Shown here: in pieces, positions 23,225 through 31,869 of the stretch
Position numbering within the stretch: position 1 is the first letter of the stretch
How the letters are laid out: each line of letters begins with the position of its first letter
DNA from: an uncultured bacterium
Lineage (GTDB): Bacteria > Cyanobacteriota > Vampirovibrionia > Gastranaerophilales > Gastranaerophilaceae
Direction: 5' to 3'
NCBI GenBank assembly: GCA_902777385.1
Contig: CACYTP010000003.1
Span: 1-64,000, forward strand
Length of the DNA stretch: 64,000 nucleotides
The notes under the pieces: generated by a model
Databases searched by the model: none
What the model saw: only the letters and a program-made list of their open reading frames with translations
Told to the model about the DNA's origin: nothing
Position numbers and translations under genes: made by a program

Positions 23225-23906
23225 TGAACCTTCCTTTCAATATTTCTTCTGTTATTACATTAAATTTATTAGTTCTTGCTTGTTTTTCCAACTGTTCCAA
23301 AGTCTGAACAATTTTTCTGAACTGGTTGGTGCGTGTTGCAAGATATGTTATTGCATCTTCACTAAATTCAAGATCTGTTATTTGATTAAGAATATCTCTT
23401 AAATCTTCTTCGTTATAATGTTCAAACCTTAACTTTTTAAATAATCTATCGTCAAAATGTTTTAATCTTGATATTTTTTTATCAACGAATCCCATTCCTG
23501 AAAGTATAATTGGCGAACCTGTGTTATCTTGAATATCTCTTAAAATTTCAATGGCATTTTTATAACCAAATAAATAATCAACTTCATCAACTATAATAAT
23601 TTTAGGATTAAATCTTAATTGCTTTAAAATTGCATTAAAATTATCTTGCATACTAAAATAAGGATTTATTTCCAACTCCTCCATAATCAGTTTTAATAAA
23701 CCATTTTGAGTAATATCATTATTTGCTCTAATATAAATGGCATCATTTTTCGTAGCCCACCATAATAATGTTTTAGTTTTACCTATTCCATGGTCACCGT
23801 AAACAAGTGCTAGTTTTGGAATATTTGGCGGAAGTTTTTTTAAATCTTCCATTAGTCCGACAAACTTTTTGACGTTTTTTGTTTTAACAAATACATTTGC
23901 TTTCAT
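23172..23906 (-). CDS. AAA+ transposition ATPase (MuB/TniB/TnsC type)
   Basis: 244 residues: Walker A YGDHGIGKTKTLLWW near residue 40, Walker B PKIIIVDEVDYLFG near 112, sensor-type SPIILSGMGFVDKK, and an arginine-rich lid. No N-terminal HTH, unlike the phage ATPase at 19154, so the two are distinct. It starts three bases after the transposase stop. It should recruit target DNA for the 664-residue transposase. Confidence 0.85.
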   Translation of the reverse strand: MKANVFVKTKNVKKFVGLMEDLKKLPPNIPKLALVYGDHGIGKTKTLLWWATKNDAIYIRANNDITQNGLLKLIMEELEINPYFSMQDNFNAILKQLRFNPKIIIVDEVDYLFGYKNAIEILRDIQDNTGSPIILSGMGFVDKKISRLKHFDDRLFKKLRFEHYNEEDLRDILNQITDLEFSEDAITYLATRTNQFRKIVQTLEQLEKQARTNKFNVITEEILKGRFNERPSIKIMPPAQKNYA

Positions 23907-23909
23907 CTG

Positions 23910-25904
23910 CTACCCTCCATATAAGTTGTAGTATTCATCACTTCTAATATAATTTGCGAGCCATTTCCTATCTTCAGGATTGGTGCATCCGTTATTTATT
24001 AACCACTCGTATTTTTCAAAATCAGAATCAAACATAGGTTTATTCATCTGTTTTTCACGAGGGGTTAATTTATGTTCACGAACAGTTTTTTCAGGTTCAA
24101 ATTGTTCAATTTCAAGTGCCGGTTCAGGAGCAACATCTAAAACCTGAAGTTCCTCTTTTGGGAATGTTTTCTTTATTCGTTTTACTAATCTATTCTTAAT
24201 TTTTTGTTGCTTTTCATATTGATACTTGTATTCTTCCATATCTTTTACTGTTCCAAGAACACGAGCCATAGGGTGTACTTTTTGAACTCTGTGAGCAACA
24301 CATAAAAACTCCCCTTTTGTGGAATATACGTTAACTTTTGATAAATCAAACAGACTGTATCTAATATTTACTTTATCCCGGATTCCAAGAATTGCCTCGC
24401 TTCTGTAATGCATATTTAAGAATGTAATTCCATGTTTATTAATTGTTCTGCCTTCGGTTTTCATCATCAAATCATCGAGTCTTTGAACATCAATATTTTG
24501 TTTTTGAACGCTATTTAAACACTCTTTGATTGTTTTATTTCTATCGTTCGGGCAGGGTTGATTATTATGAAATTCAATCCAACTATTAATATATTTACTT
24601 GCTTCCGAAACTGTCGGAATATGATTATTAGTTAATTTTTGATGCCATTGTGCGTGGAGTTTTTCACCTCTTTTTAACCACGCCGGCTTATCTTCAATTG
24701 AAGTTCCAATGTAGCTCGGCATTCCTTTTTCAAGTTCTTCTTGAAATTCCCGGAAAAATCTTTCTATTACTTTGGCTCTTGCATTGTATGGTTTTGCAAA
24801 AACTGAATGTATATTTAAGTTTGCATAAACTCCGTTAAACAAATCTTCTTCAAAGTCTACATTTTGGAAGAATCGAGATTTGAAAGCTTTTCCGTTATCC
24901 TGATAGACAACTTTCGGAATTAAACCTAAATTTATAATTGCATTTCTTAAAGCTGATGCAATACATTGAGTGCTTTCAGTCATCATAATTTCATATCCGA
25001 CAAGTGCTGTTGATTTCCAATCTAAAAAACCGACAAGAGTTGCTCTTGTCGGTCTGCCGGTGAATGGATTTATAACTTGAAAGTTTAGAACGTGTCCGTC
25101 TGCGACTAATACATCCCCAACTTCAATTTTGGAAATATCTCTTTCAATATATGGTTCAACTTTATCGTGGTATGCTTTCATACCTTCTCGTCTCAAAACC
25201 CACTCTGCGTAGTTGTTTTTTCTGAAGTTCTCTGCATATCTTTTAAATGATAAATCGCAGGGAAGAGATTCATAACCTCGTTTTTTTAATATCTCTTTTG
25301 TTAATTTAATTGCTTTCCCATAATTATATTTGCTTGGGTGAAGTAATAAGGTTAATAATATTTGCCGCATCTCATCATTCAGAATTGAATTATACTCTCC
25401 CTGTTTTGTATATTTATAATTTGGTTGTAAACATTCCGCACATTCATGCTTTTCATATTTCCTTAACCAACGGTGGAGAGTTCCAATAGAAATTGCTCCA
25501 ATAAATCGATATGCTTTTGGAAGATATAACCCTGAGTTATATAAATCCAAAAAATCAGAATCAGCTTGTTTTTTAGTCGTATATTTTTTTCTGAATTTAA
25601 TTAATGCCAACACAATATTTATTCTAAAATTCGCAGTAATTTTTGCATTATCTGATACAAACTGCTGTGGCTGATAATTTAATGGAACAAGTTCCGTAGA
25701 TTTATTTTCATGCTTTCTTAATTTATCCTGAAGTTCAGGTTCTAAACTTGAAAACAATATTTCATAACTCGTGCCGCCATTAACCTGAACCTCTCTTGAG
25801 ATATATTTGCTTTCGGTTTTATTTAATTCCAAACGAAGTGATCGGGTACTTTTTAAACCCTTGGCTTCTGCTACATCTTTTATATTTATATATATATTAT
25901 TCAT
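23910..25904 (-). CDS. Mu-type DDE transposase (second module)
   Basis: 664 residues. Helical DNA-binding N-terminus, integrase core with DDE residues in GDVLVADGHVLNF, PKVVYQDNGKAF and ARAKVIERFFREFQEE, then a Mu-type C-terminal barrel. The last 40 residues (PMFDSDFEKYEWLINNG, EDRKWLANYIRSDEYYNLYG) are typical of MuA-family ends that bind the ATPase. GAGGTAAT precedes the ATG. Similarity to the phage transposase at 20019 seems limited to the fold. Confidence 0.88.
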   Translation of the reverse strand: MNNIYINIKDVAEAKGLKSTRSLRLELNKTESKYISREVQVNGGTSYEILFSSLEPELQDKLRKHENKSTELVPLNYQPQQFVSDNAKITANFRINIVLALIKFRKKYTTKKQADSDFLDLYNSGLYLPKAYRFIGAISIGTLHRWLRKYEKHECAECLQPNYKYTKQGEYNSILNDEMRQILLTLLLHPSKYNYGKAIKLTKEILKKRGYESLPCDLSFKRYAENFRKNNYAEWVLRREGMKAYHDKVEPYIERDISKIEVGDVLVADGHVLNFQVINPFTGRPTRATLVGFLDWKSTALVGYEIMMTESTQCIASALRNAIINLGLIPKVVYQDNGKAFKSRFFQNVDFEEDLFNGVYANLNIHSVFAKPYNARAKVIERFFREFQEELEKGMPSYIGTSIEDKPAWLKRGEKLHAQWHQKLTNNHIPTVSEASKYINSWIEFHNNQPCPNDRNKTIKECLNSVQKQNIDVQRLDDLMMKTEGRTINKHGITFLNMHYRSEAILGIRDKVNIRYSLFDLSKVNVYSTKGEFLCVAHRVQKVHPMARVLGTVKDMEEYKYQYEKQQKIKNRLVKRIKKTFPKEELQVLDVAPEPALEIEQFEPEKTVREHKLTPREKQMNKPMFDSDFEKYEWLINNGCTNPEDRKWLANYIRSDEYYNLYGG

Positions 25905-25957
25905 GGCACAACAACATTACCTCTGAAGATAAAAAATTGGAACACGACTTCCGACCA

Positions 25958-26024
25958 TTGTGTCAATTTGTATCCTAAAATTTTGTACAGGAATTGACAA
26001 GATTTTGTACAGGATTTGACAAAA
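25958..26024 (-). repeat. Transposon right-end sites
   Basis: Two tandem 22-base copies, TTTTGTACAGGAATTGACAA and TTTTGTACAGGATTTGACAA, at 25981 and 26003, with a weaker inverted copy TGTCAATTTGTATCC just inside. The outer copy ends TTGACAAAA, the complement of the left TTTTGTCAA. Confidence 0.7.
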
Positions 26025-26333
26025 TTCCCAAAGTGGACTCTTCCCGAAATAATCAAACTAACCGTACAACTCAAACAACACGCTAAAATGCAGATATATC
26101 AATTAACAGAAACTAAAAAACCCGAATAATACAACTAACCGTACAGTCCGCAAAATGAGAAATTTAGTCCTGTTAGTGTACGGTTAGTTTTACTTTTTCC
26201 GACCACTTAAACTCAAACAACGAGCGAACTTGCCCGAATAGTAACACTACCCGTACAAGTCAAAACGGTCATTAAAATACACTTACCAAAATCCTCAACT
26301 CGCAAAAAACGAATCAAACCCACTATCTCTGTC
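26025..26333. repeat. Gene-free region with four copies of an AACTAACCGTACA repeat
   Basis: No convincing gene. Direct copies of CCCGAA-(6-8)-AACTAACCGTACA lie at 26043, 26121 and 26233 (third with CACTACCCGTACA), and an inverted copy at 26177-26203. A degraded fifth copy may start at 26309. Multiple oriented sites near a prophage edge suggest binding sites for the phage transposase or repressor, outside the nested transposon. The sequence core differs from the ends of that transposon. Confidence 0.6.
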
Positions 26334-26336
26334 CAT

Positions 26337-26368
26337 AAAAAAGACTCATCTAATGATGAGTCTTTTTT
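26337..26368 (-). terminator. Terminator downstream of tRNA-Gly
   Basis: AAAAAAGACTCATC, loop TAAT, GATGAGTCTTTTTT: a 14-bp symmetrical stem with A/T runs, directly after the tRNA on the minus strand. It can act in both directions and also shields the chromosome from prophage transcription. Confidence 0.85.
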
Positions 26369-26369
26369 A

Positions 26370-26444
26370 TGGAGCGGGAGACGAGGCTCGAACTCGCGAC
26401 ATCCTCCTTGGCAAGGAGGCATTCTACCACTGAATTACCCCCGC
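26370..26444 (-). tRNA. tRNA-Gly (GCC)
   Basis: Minus-strand GCGGGGG pairs with CTCCCGC (one G-U), D arm AATTCAGTGGTAGAATG, anticodon stem CTCCTTGCCAAGGAG with GCC in the loop, T arm GCGAGTTCGAGCCTCGT, discriminator T and an encoded CCA at 26370-26372. 75 bases. It is the first chromosomal gene after the prophage. Confidence 0.95.
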
Positions 26445-26564
26445 ATATCTCGGGTACTTTTCTATTATTACATGCTGAATTTTTAAATGCAAGTATTTTC
26501 TTGTACTAGCAATTTTTTTTTTGTTCATGTTTTGTTTGTGATATATATTTTTAGGGAAATGTCT

Positions 26565-27407
26565 ATGTCTTTTATTAACAAGATTTCATCAAAAGTTGAA
26601 AATGTTATAGCAGGAAACCGAATTAAGCTTCCGAACAGATTTACTATGGAAAGTGATTTCCTTAATATCGGTGCTGTATCTATAAAACCAAGAGCCAACT
26701 CTCAGGAGGAAATTCTCTATTCTCTTAAAGCTTATGCTAAAGATAATGCGGAGATTGCAGACTTTCTTGAACATCTTGATGAGATGGATAATAAGTATCT
26801 CGGCTTAGCTCACGATATTGTTGATCTTTCAAATTGTAATGAAGGCTTAATCGGCAGCATTAATATGCTTGATAAAGCGAATGAAAATCACTCATTTATG
26901 GGACATATACTTAGCATGCTCCCTATTGTCAGCAAAAAAAATCCTGCCGCTCTTGATTTATCACAATCTGTTATTAACAACTCGGATGTCATAAATGCTA
27001 AATATTTCCTTATAAATTTATTCGGTTTTGATTTACATAAAATGAGCGGACTTTCTGAACAATTTAAAGCCGTTAAAGAGGTTATTCCTGTTATTGCCAG
27101 AGATACTTTATCAGGCGGATACCTGATGGATTACAAAAAAAATAAAGAATTTTTTGAGTTTGTAAAATTTCTTGCATCGTCTGATGCAAAACCGGAAAAT
27201 GTCAAAATGCTTAATGAAATTATGACAGTCATACAAACATTATGCAAAAAAACGCAACCGCTATGTGATTTGGGTTCAATTAAAACAGCAAACACTGCAA
27301 CTTTGAAAAAAAATCTCGAAGCACTCCCTTATTACATTGAAAATGCAGAAGCACAGAAACAAGCAACAGTTAAAGTTTCCGATTTTCTGACAAAATCTGC
27401 TGAATAA
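26565..27407 (+). CDS. Hypothetical helical protein
   Basis: 280 residues from the ATG at 26565, seven bases after AGGGA. Entirely helical in appearance, with LAHDIVDLSNCNEGLIGSIN and ENHSFMGHILSMLPIVSKKN in the middle. Its N-terminus (KVENVIAGNRIKLPNRFTME) and overall style recall other lineage-specific proteins in this window. No family recognised, no signal peptide. It converges on dnaE with a 6-base gap. Confidence 0.6.
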   Translation: MSFINKISSKVENVIAGNRIKLPNRFTMESDFLNIGAVSIKPRANSQEEILYSLKAYAKDNAEIADFLEHLDEMDNKYLGLAHDIVDLSNCNEGLIGSINMLDKANENHSFMGHILSMLPIVSKKNPAALDLSQSVINNSDVINAKYFLINLFGFDLHKMSGLSEQFKAVKEVIPVIARDTLSGGYLMDYKKNKEFFEFVKFLASSDAKPENVKMLNEIMTVIQTLCKKTQPLCDLGSIKTANTATLKKNLEALPYYIENAEAQKQATVKVSDFLTKSAE

Positions 27408-27413
27408 CAAACC

Positions 27414-30400
27414 CTATGCAACAGGCTCTTCAGTAACTTTTGAATCCATAGATTTGACGTTTATACTTATACGATCTTTAAAAGTTTTACTTAATGTATT
27501 AATCAAATCGTTAGAGGCATTAACCCAGAACATTGATGCTGTCAGGATTTTTGCCTCAAGTCCGTCATCATCAACTTTTAGCATAACAGGATCCGAGCCT
27601 TGAAATTCACACAATTTATTCTTTAAAAATACTAATTCCTCAAATTTAAAATCATTTTCTAACTTTATAGTCAGAATATTTGAATTATCTACGGTCTTTA
27701 CAGTATCAATTATTATAACGGGCTGTTCATCACCTTCTCGTTTACTGATTTTTCCGGAAACAATCACCCTCTGTTCACTTTGAAGATACTCTCCATACTC
27801 GGCAATTTTTGAATTAAACGCAATTGTCTCAGCCTTACCTGTTAAATCCTCAATAGTCACAAAACGTATAAACTTTGTAGGATCTTTCTTCGTAGGTATC
27901 TGCTTCGTTGCCGTAATAAGTCCGCAAATAGTAACAACTTTGTCATTAGGTAAATTACTGAGTTCCGAAACTTTATGTGTCATTAAAAAAGGTAATTTAT
28001 CTCTGATTGTTGAAAGCGGATGACTTGTTACATAAAAGCCCAAAAACTCCTTTTCCAAAATTTGGATTTCACGTTCGCCATACTCTTCATCTGAACCTGC
28101 AAGCTGAAACTTTGCATCCTGCACGGCAGAAGAATCATCAAGCACATCAAACAAACTTGTTTGACCTGATTCCTTCTGTTTTGCTTCTTTTGAGGCTGTT
28201 GCCGTAATATATTCTATATTATCCCATAACTGCTTACGACTTTTCTCGAGAGAAGCAAAAGCCCCTGATTTAATAAGTCCTTCAAGAGTCTTTCTGTTAG
28301 AACATTTTGTATCAAGGCGTTTTACATAATCATAAATTGATTTAAAAGGACCATTTTCATTACGTTCTCTAATAATTTCTTCAATTACGCCTTCACCAAC
28401 CTGCTTAATTGATGCAAGACCAAAACGAATATTCCCGCTATCAGGCGTGAAAGTTGCATAAGAATGGTTAATATCAGGCGGAAGAACTTTTATGCCCTTT
28501 TTCTGAGCTTCTTCCATATACAACTGGGTTTTATCCTGATCGCCCGCAACACTTGATAACAAGGCAGATAAATATTCTACAGGATAATGACATTTCAAAT
28601 ACGCAGTCTGGTATGCAACGAAAGCATAAGCGGCAGAATGGCTTCGGTTAAAACAGTATGAAGCGAATGCTAATATCTGGTTAAACAAATTTGTTGCGGC
28701 TTCAGACGTCATTCCATGCTGAGCAGAACGTTCAATAAATTTACCTTTCTGCTTTTCCATTTCATCAACTTTTTTCTTACCCATCATACGGCGAACCATA
28801 TCCGCTTGACCGAGGGAATAATCGGCAAGCACCTGAAACACCTGCATAATCTGTTCCTGATAAACAATTGTGCCGTAAGTATCCTTCAAAACGGGTTCCA
28901 GCAAAGGATGTGCATAAGTGATTGCCTGACGACCATGTTTTCTTTCAACGAAATCATCTACCATGCCTGAATCTAACGGTCCGGGTCTGAATAACGCAAC
29001 TAACGCGCCTAAATCTTCAAATACGTCCGGTTTTAATTTCTTTACCAGATTTTTCATACCCTGAGATTCAAGCTGAAATACACCGTCAGTATCACCTGTC
29101 ATCAACATATCATATACAGGCTTATCATCAAGAGGAATATTGTTTATATCTACATCTATACCCTGCTGTTCTTTAATCATATCAACAGTTTTATAGATAG
29201 TTGTAATATTTCTCAAGCCCAAAAAGTCCATCTTCAACAGGCTTAATACTTCAGTAACATCGTGAGGAGGATAACCGGTCTGAATAATACCATCCTTCGA
29301 AGGCTGTACAGGCAAAATATTATCTAACGGTTCAGGTGCAATAATAACACCGGCAGCATGAGTTCCTGTATTATTCTTTATTCCCTCTATTCCAACCGCC
29401 AGATCGATAATTTTTTTCATACCGACGGTCTTACCTTCCATAGGATCACCAACAGGAATTTGAGCATCCTCATCATACAAAGTTCTTAATTCAGAACCCT
29501 CATACTGCATAGCTTGCTTTAAGGTTTTAGCCTTGTCATCAATACTTTGTGCAAGTTCTATAGCCGGATCAATAAGACCTGCCAGTCGATTACTTTCAGA
29601 AAACGGAACTTTCAAAATTCTTGCAATACCCTTGAATGCAGCCTTCGCCGCATAAGTTCCGAAGGTGATAATCTGACAAACTCTATCCTCACCATACTTT
29701 CTTGTTACATAATCAATTACTTCACCACGACGTTCAATACAAAAGTCTATATCTATATCGGGCATCGTAAAACGTTCAGGATTTAAAAATCTTTCAAACA
29801 AGAGTTTATGCTTAATAGGATCCAAATCCGTTATTTCAAGTGCATAAGCTACAATTGAACCGGCTGCAGAACCACGCCCAGGACCTACAGGGATACCATT
29901 CGTTTTCGCGTAGTGTATAAAGTCCCACGTTATCAGAAAGTACGCAGTAAATCCCATCTGCTCAATTACGCCGATTTCATAATTTACACGTTCTTTTAAA
30001 CTATCGGTAATCTCACCATATCTCTTTTTGATACCCTCAAATACAAGGTATTCAAAATATGATTCCGTAGTATGACCTGCCGGAACCTTATATTCAGGCA
30101 AAGGACTCTTGCCAAGCTCTATCATCAGATGGCATTTTTCAGCAATACTAACAGTATTTTGAATACACCTGTCAAATGTATCAGAATCCATCCATTTAAA
30201 AGAATCTCTAAGTTGTTCTGCAGTTTTTACATAAAACTCGTTATTTGGGAAATGAAAACGATTAGGATCATCCTTATCACTATTTGTCTGCATACAAAGA
30301 AGGGTATCATGCATATCTGCATCTTCCCTGCGTAAATAGTGAGAGTCGTTTGTGATAACCATCTCGATGTTTAGGTCTTTTGCTATTTGTATCAATTCGG

Positions 30401-30962
30401 GATTTGTTCTTTTTTGTTCATCTAACCCGTGATCTTGTAATTCAATATAATAATCATCACCAAACAATTCCTTATACTGCTTTGCTATAGCTCGGGCTTT
30501 TTCTTTATCACCCTTTAAAAGGTGCTGTAGAATTTCGCCGCCAAGACAAGCTGAAAGACATATAAGCCCCTCGTGGTGTTTTTCAATTAATTCCCAATTA
30601 ATTCTTGGATGGACATATTTCCCTTTACACCACGCAGCAGACACGAGTTTTATAAGATTTTTATATCCTGTTTTATCCTTAGCTAACAATATTAAGTGAT
30701 AGCAGGGATTATGTAACTTATTTTTTTCTTCCAAATCACCGTCATGCACATAAAATTCACAACCCAAAATAGGTTTCACACCGTTTTCTTTTGCAGTAGT
30801 GTATAATTCCATATCACCATACATCACTCCGTGATCAGTCAGAGCAACTGCAGGCATGTCATTTTCTTTGGCAAAATTTACCAAATCCTTAATTCTTATC
30901 GCACCATCCAAAAGAGAATATTCACTATGGAGATGCAGTGGTACATACGGTTTATTAGTCAT
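27414..30962 (-). CDS. dnaE: DNA polymerase III subunit alpha
   Basis: 1182 residues, full length. PHP domain at the N-terminus (PLHLHSEYSLLDGA, ALTDHGVMYG), palm catalytic acidic motif PDIDIDFCIERR near residue 405, fingers and tHhH with FRPGPLDSG, and a C-terminal OB fold (VTICGLITATKQIP, RFVTIEDLTGKAE). It is the replicative polymerase. Single gene, divergent from the gene at 31095, with no strong RBS before the ATG. Confidence 0.96.
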   Translation of the reverse strand: MTNKPYVPLHLHSEYSLLDGAIRIKDLVNFAKENDMPAVALTDHGVMYGDMELYTTAKENGVKPILGCEFYVHDGDLEEKNKLHNPCYHLILLAKDKTGYKNLIKLVSAAWCKGKYVHPRINWELIEKHHEGLICLSACLGGEILQHLLKGDKEKARAIAKQYKELFGDDYYIELQDHGLDEQKRTNPELIQIAKDLNIEMVITNDSHYLRREDADMHDTLLCMQTNSDKDDPNRFHFPNNEFYVKTAEQLRDSFKWMDSDTFDRCIQNTVSIAEKCHLMIELGKSPLPEYKVPAGHTTESYFEYLVFEGIKKRYGEITDSLKERVNYEIGVIEQMGFTAYFLITWDFIHYAKTNGIPVGPGRGSAAGSIVAYALEITDLDPIKHKLLFERFLNPERFTMPDIDIDFCIERRGEVIDYVTRKYGEDRVCQIITFGTYAAKAAFKGIARILKVPFSESNRLAGLIDPAIELAQSIDDKAKTLKQAMQYEGSELRTLYDEDAQIPVGDPMEGKTVGMKKIIDLAVGIEGIKNNTGTHAAGVIIAPEPLDNILPVQPSKDGIIQTGYPPHDVTEVLSLLKMDFLGLRNITTIYKTVDMIKEQQGIDVDINNIPLDDKPVYDMLMTGDTDGVFQLESQGMKNLVKKLKPDVFEDLGALVALFRPGPLDSGMVDDFVERKHGRQAITYAHPLLEPVLKDTYGTIVYQEQIMQVFQVLADYSLGQADMVRRMMGKKKVDEMEKQKGKFIERSAQHGMTSEAATNLFNQILAFASYCFNRSHSAAYAFVAYQTAYLKCHYPVEYLSALLSSVAGDQDKTQLYMEEAQKKGIKVLPPDINHSYATFTPDSGNIRFGLASIKQVGEGVIEEIIRERNENGPFKSIYDYVKRLDTKCSNRKTLEGLIKSGAFASLEKSRKQLWDNIEYITATASKEAKQKESGQTSLFDVLDDSSAVQDAKFQLAGSDEEYGEREIQILEKEFLGFYVTSHPLSTIRDKLPFLMTHKVSELSNLPNDKVVTICGLITATKQIPTKKDPTKFIRFVTIEDLTGKAETIAFNSKIAEYGEYLQSEQRVIVSGKISKREGDEQPVIIIDTVKTVDNSNILTIKLENDFKFEELVFLKNKLCEFQGSDPVMLKVDDDGLEAKILTASMFWVNASNDLINTLSKTFKDRISINVKSMDSKVTEEPVA

Positions 30963-31094
30963 AATTCTATGTTATCACAGCAAAAAGTAAATTATATTTA
31001 TTGTTAATTTTTATTTAGGTAAATATTTATAAAGAGCATTTTTTTTAGCAGGAATGTTTTTATATTACTAAGTGTAATGAACAGGTAGTATTTT

Positions 31095-31865
31095 ATGACG
31101 TCATCACAAAAAGTAAATTTTAATGCTCCATATCTGAGAGTACAGCAAGGTACTATTCAAAATCCTTCAAGCAGCAATTCTGCTTCTTCACCACTATATA
31201 TTCCTCCGCAAAATAATAGTGACGTGTGTGATTTTTCATCGGATATGAGTGCTAATTTAAAATTTGATGCAGAACAATCTGTAGCAGGACCTGTATACAG
31301 CGGAAAAATAAATTCTAAGGCGGCAATATTTAAGATTATTGATGAAGATGAATTAGCACCGTTATACTATGAAGGCTTTATTGATAATAAAAAATTACAG
31401 CTAGAATCACTGAACAACATTTGCAAAGGGAAATATGGTGACAAAGAGTTTGAATTGGCGGTAGAATACAATGAACCATCCAAGATTTCTAACTTCTTTA
31501 ATCACACCATTATGGGTAAAAGTTTCAAACCTGATTTTTACAATGTAAAAGGCAAAGTCGGAGATAAAGAAGTAGAAATTAATTTACCTAATGCCAAAAC
31601 TCCGGATGATGAAGATGTCAAAGACATTTTGTCACTTATGCTATTTTCTAACGGACTTGAAGTCAGAACATACGATGATGAAATAGTAGCTTTGGATTAT
31701 TCAAATCTTAAAAGAAGCGACATTAGAAAATCCCTGAAAAAACGCAGCGAAAGATACAATGAGGATGTTAAACCCCTGATTTCGCAAGCAATAAGTACAG
31801 CCTCAGGTATTATAATAGGTGCTGTTATGACAACACTGCTGGGAAAACTTAAATTACATAAATAA
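31095..31865 (+). CDS. Hypothetical protein with C-terminal membrane helix
   Basis: 256 residues: a low-complexity Ser/Asn/Pro N-terminus (NPSSSNSASSPLYIPPQNNS), a beta-rich middle with Gly-Lys turns (VKGKVGDKEVEINLP), and a C-terminal hydrophobic helix ISTASGIIIGAVMTTLLG as a tail anchor. No family recognised. It converges on the gene at 31870 with a 4-base gap. Confidence 0.6.
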   Translation: MTSSQKVNFNAPYLRVQQGTIQNPSSSNSASSPLYIPPQNNSDVCDFSSDMSANLKFDAEQSVAGPVYSGKINSKAAIFKIIDEDELAPLYYEGFIDNKKLQLESLNNICKGKYGDKEFELAVEYNEPSKISNFFNHTIMGKSFKPDFYNVKGKVGDKEVEINLPNAKTPDDEDVKDILSLMLFSNGLEVRTYDDEIVALDYSNLKRSDIRKSLKKRSERYNEDVKPLISQAISTASGIIIGAVMTTLLGKLKLHK

Positions 31866-31869
31866 TAAT

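Larger units (their letters stand above)
22391..26024 (-). mobile_element. Second Mu-type transposition module (three-gene transposon)
   Basis: Transposase, AAA+ ATPase and a winged-helix protein in one leftward operon, flanked by inverted repeats with the core GTCAAWTYCTGTAC. Sites: 22391-22413 and 22515-22531 on one side; 25958-25979, 25981-26000 and 26003-26024 on the other. Several transposase sites at each end is the Mu/Tn7/Tn552 style. No flanking target duplication is visible (left AAGCA, right TTCCC), so the exact ends are provisional. The proteins are not close relatives of the phage A/B pair next door. Confidence 0.75.
1..26333. mobile_element. Mu-like (transposable) prophage, left part outside window
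   Basis: Terminase, P2/Mu-type tail and baseplate genes, endolysin, Mor-type activator, GemA, MuB-like ATPase and MuA-like DDE transposase lie together and define a transposable phage. Late genes run rightward to 16837 and early genes run leftward from 22185, so the arms converge on a terminator at 16867. Mu itself has both sets in one direction. Portal, capsid, sheath and tube genes are not in the window. The right boundary is a guess: it must lie before the tRNA-Gly terminator at 26337, and I see no certain target duplication. A second transposon seems nested at 22391-26024. Confidence 0.85.

Noticed and set aside
22389-26029. Target site duplication around the second transposon
   Set aside because: The flanking 5-mers next to the best terminal repeats do not match.
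26025-26333. CRISPR array
   Set aside because: Repeats are few, unevenly spaced, partly inverted and diverged, and no cas gene is present.
26213-26422. 69-residue minus-strand ORF
   Set aside because: It runs through the tRNA-Gly and its terminator; coding is very unlikely.
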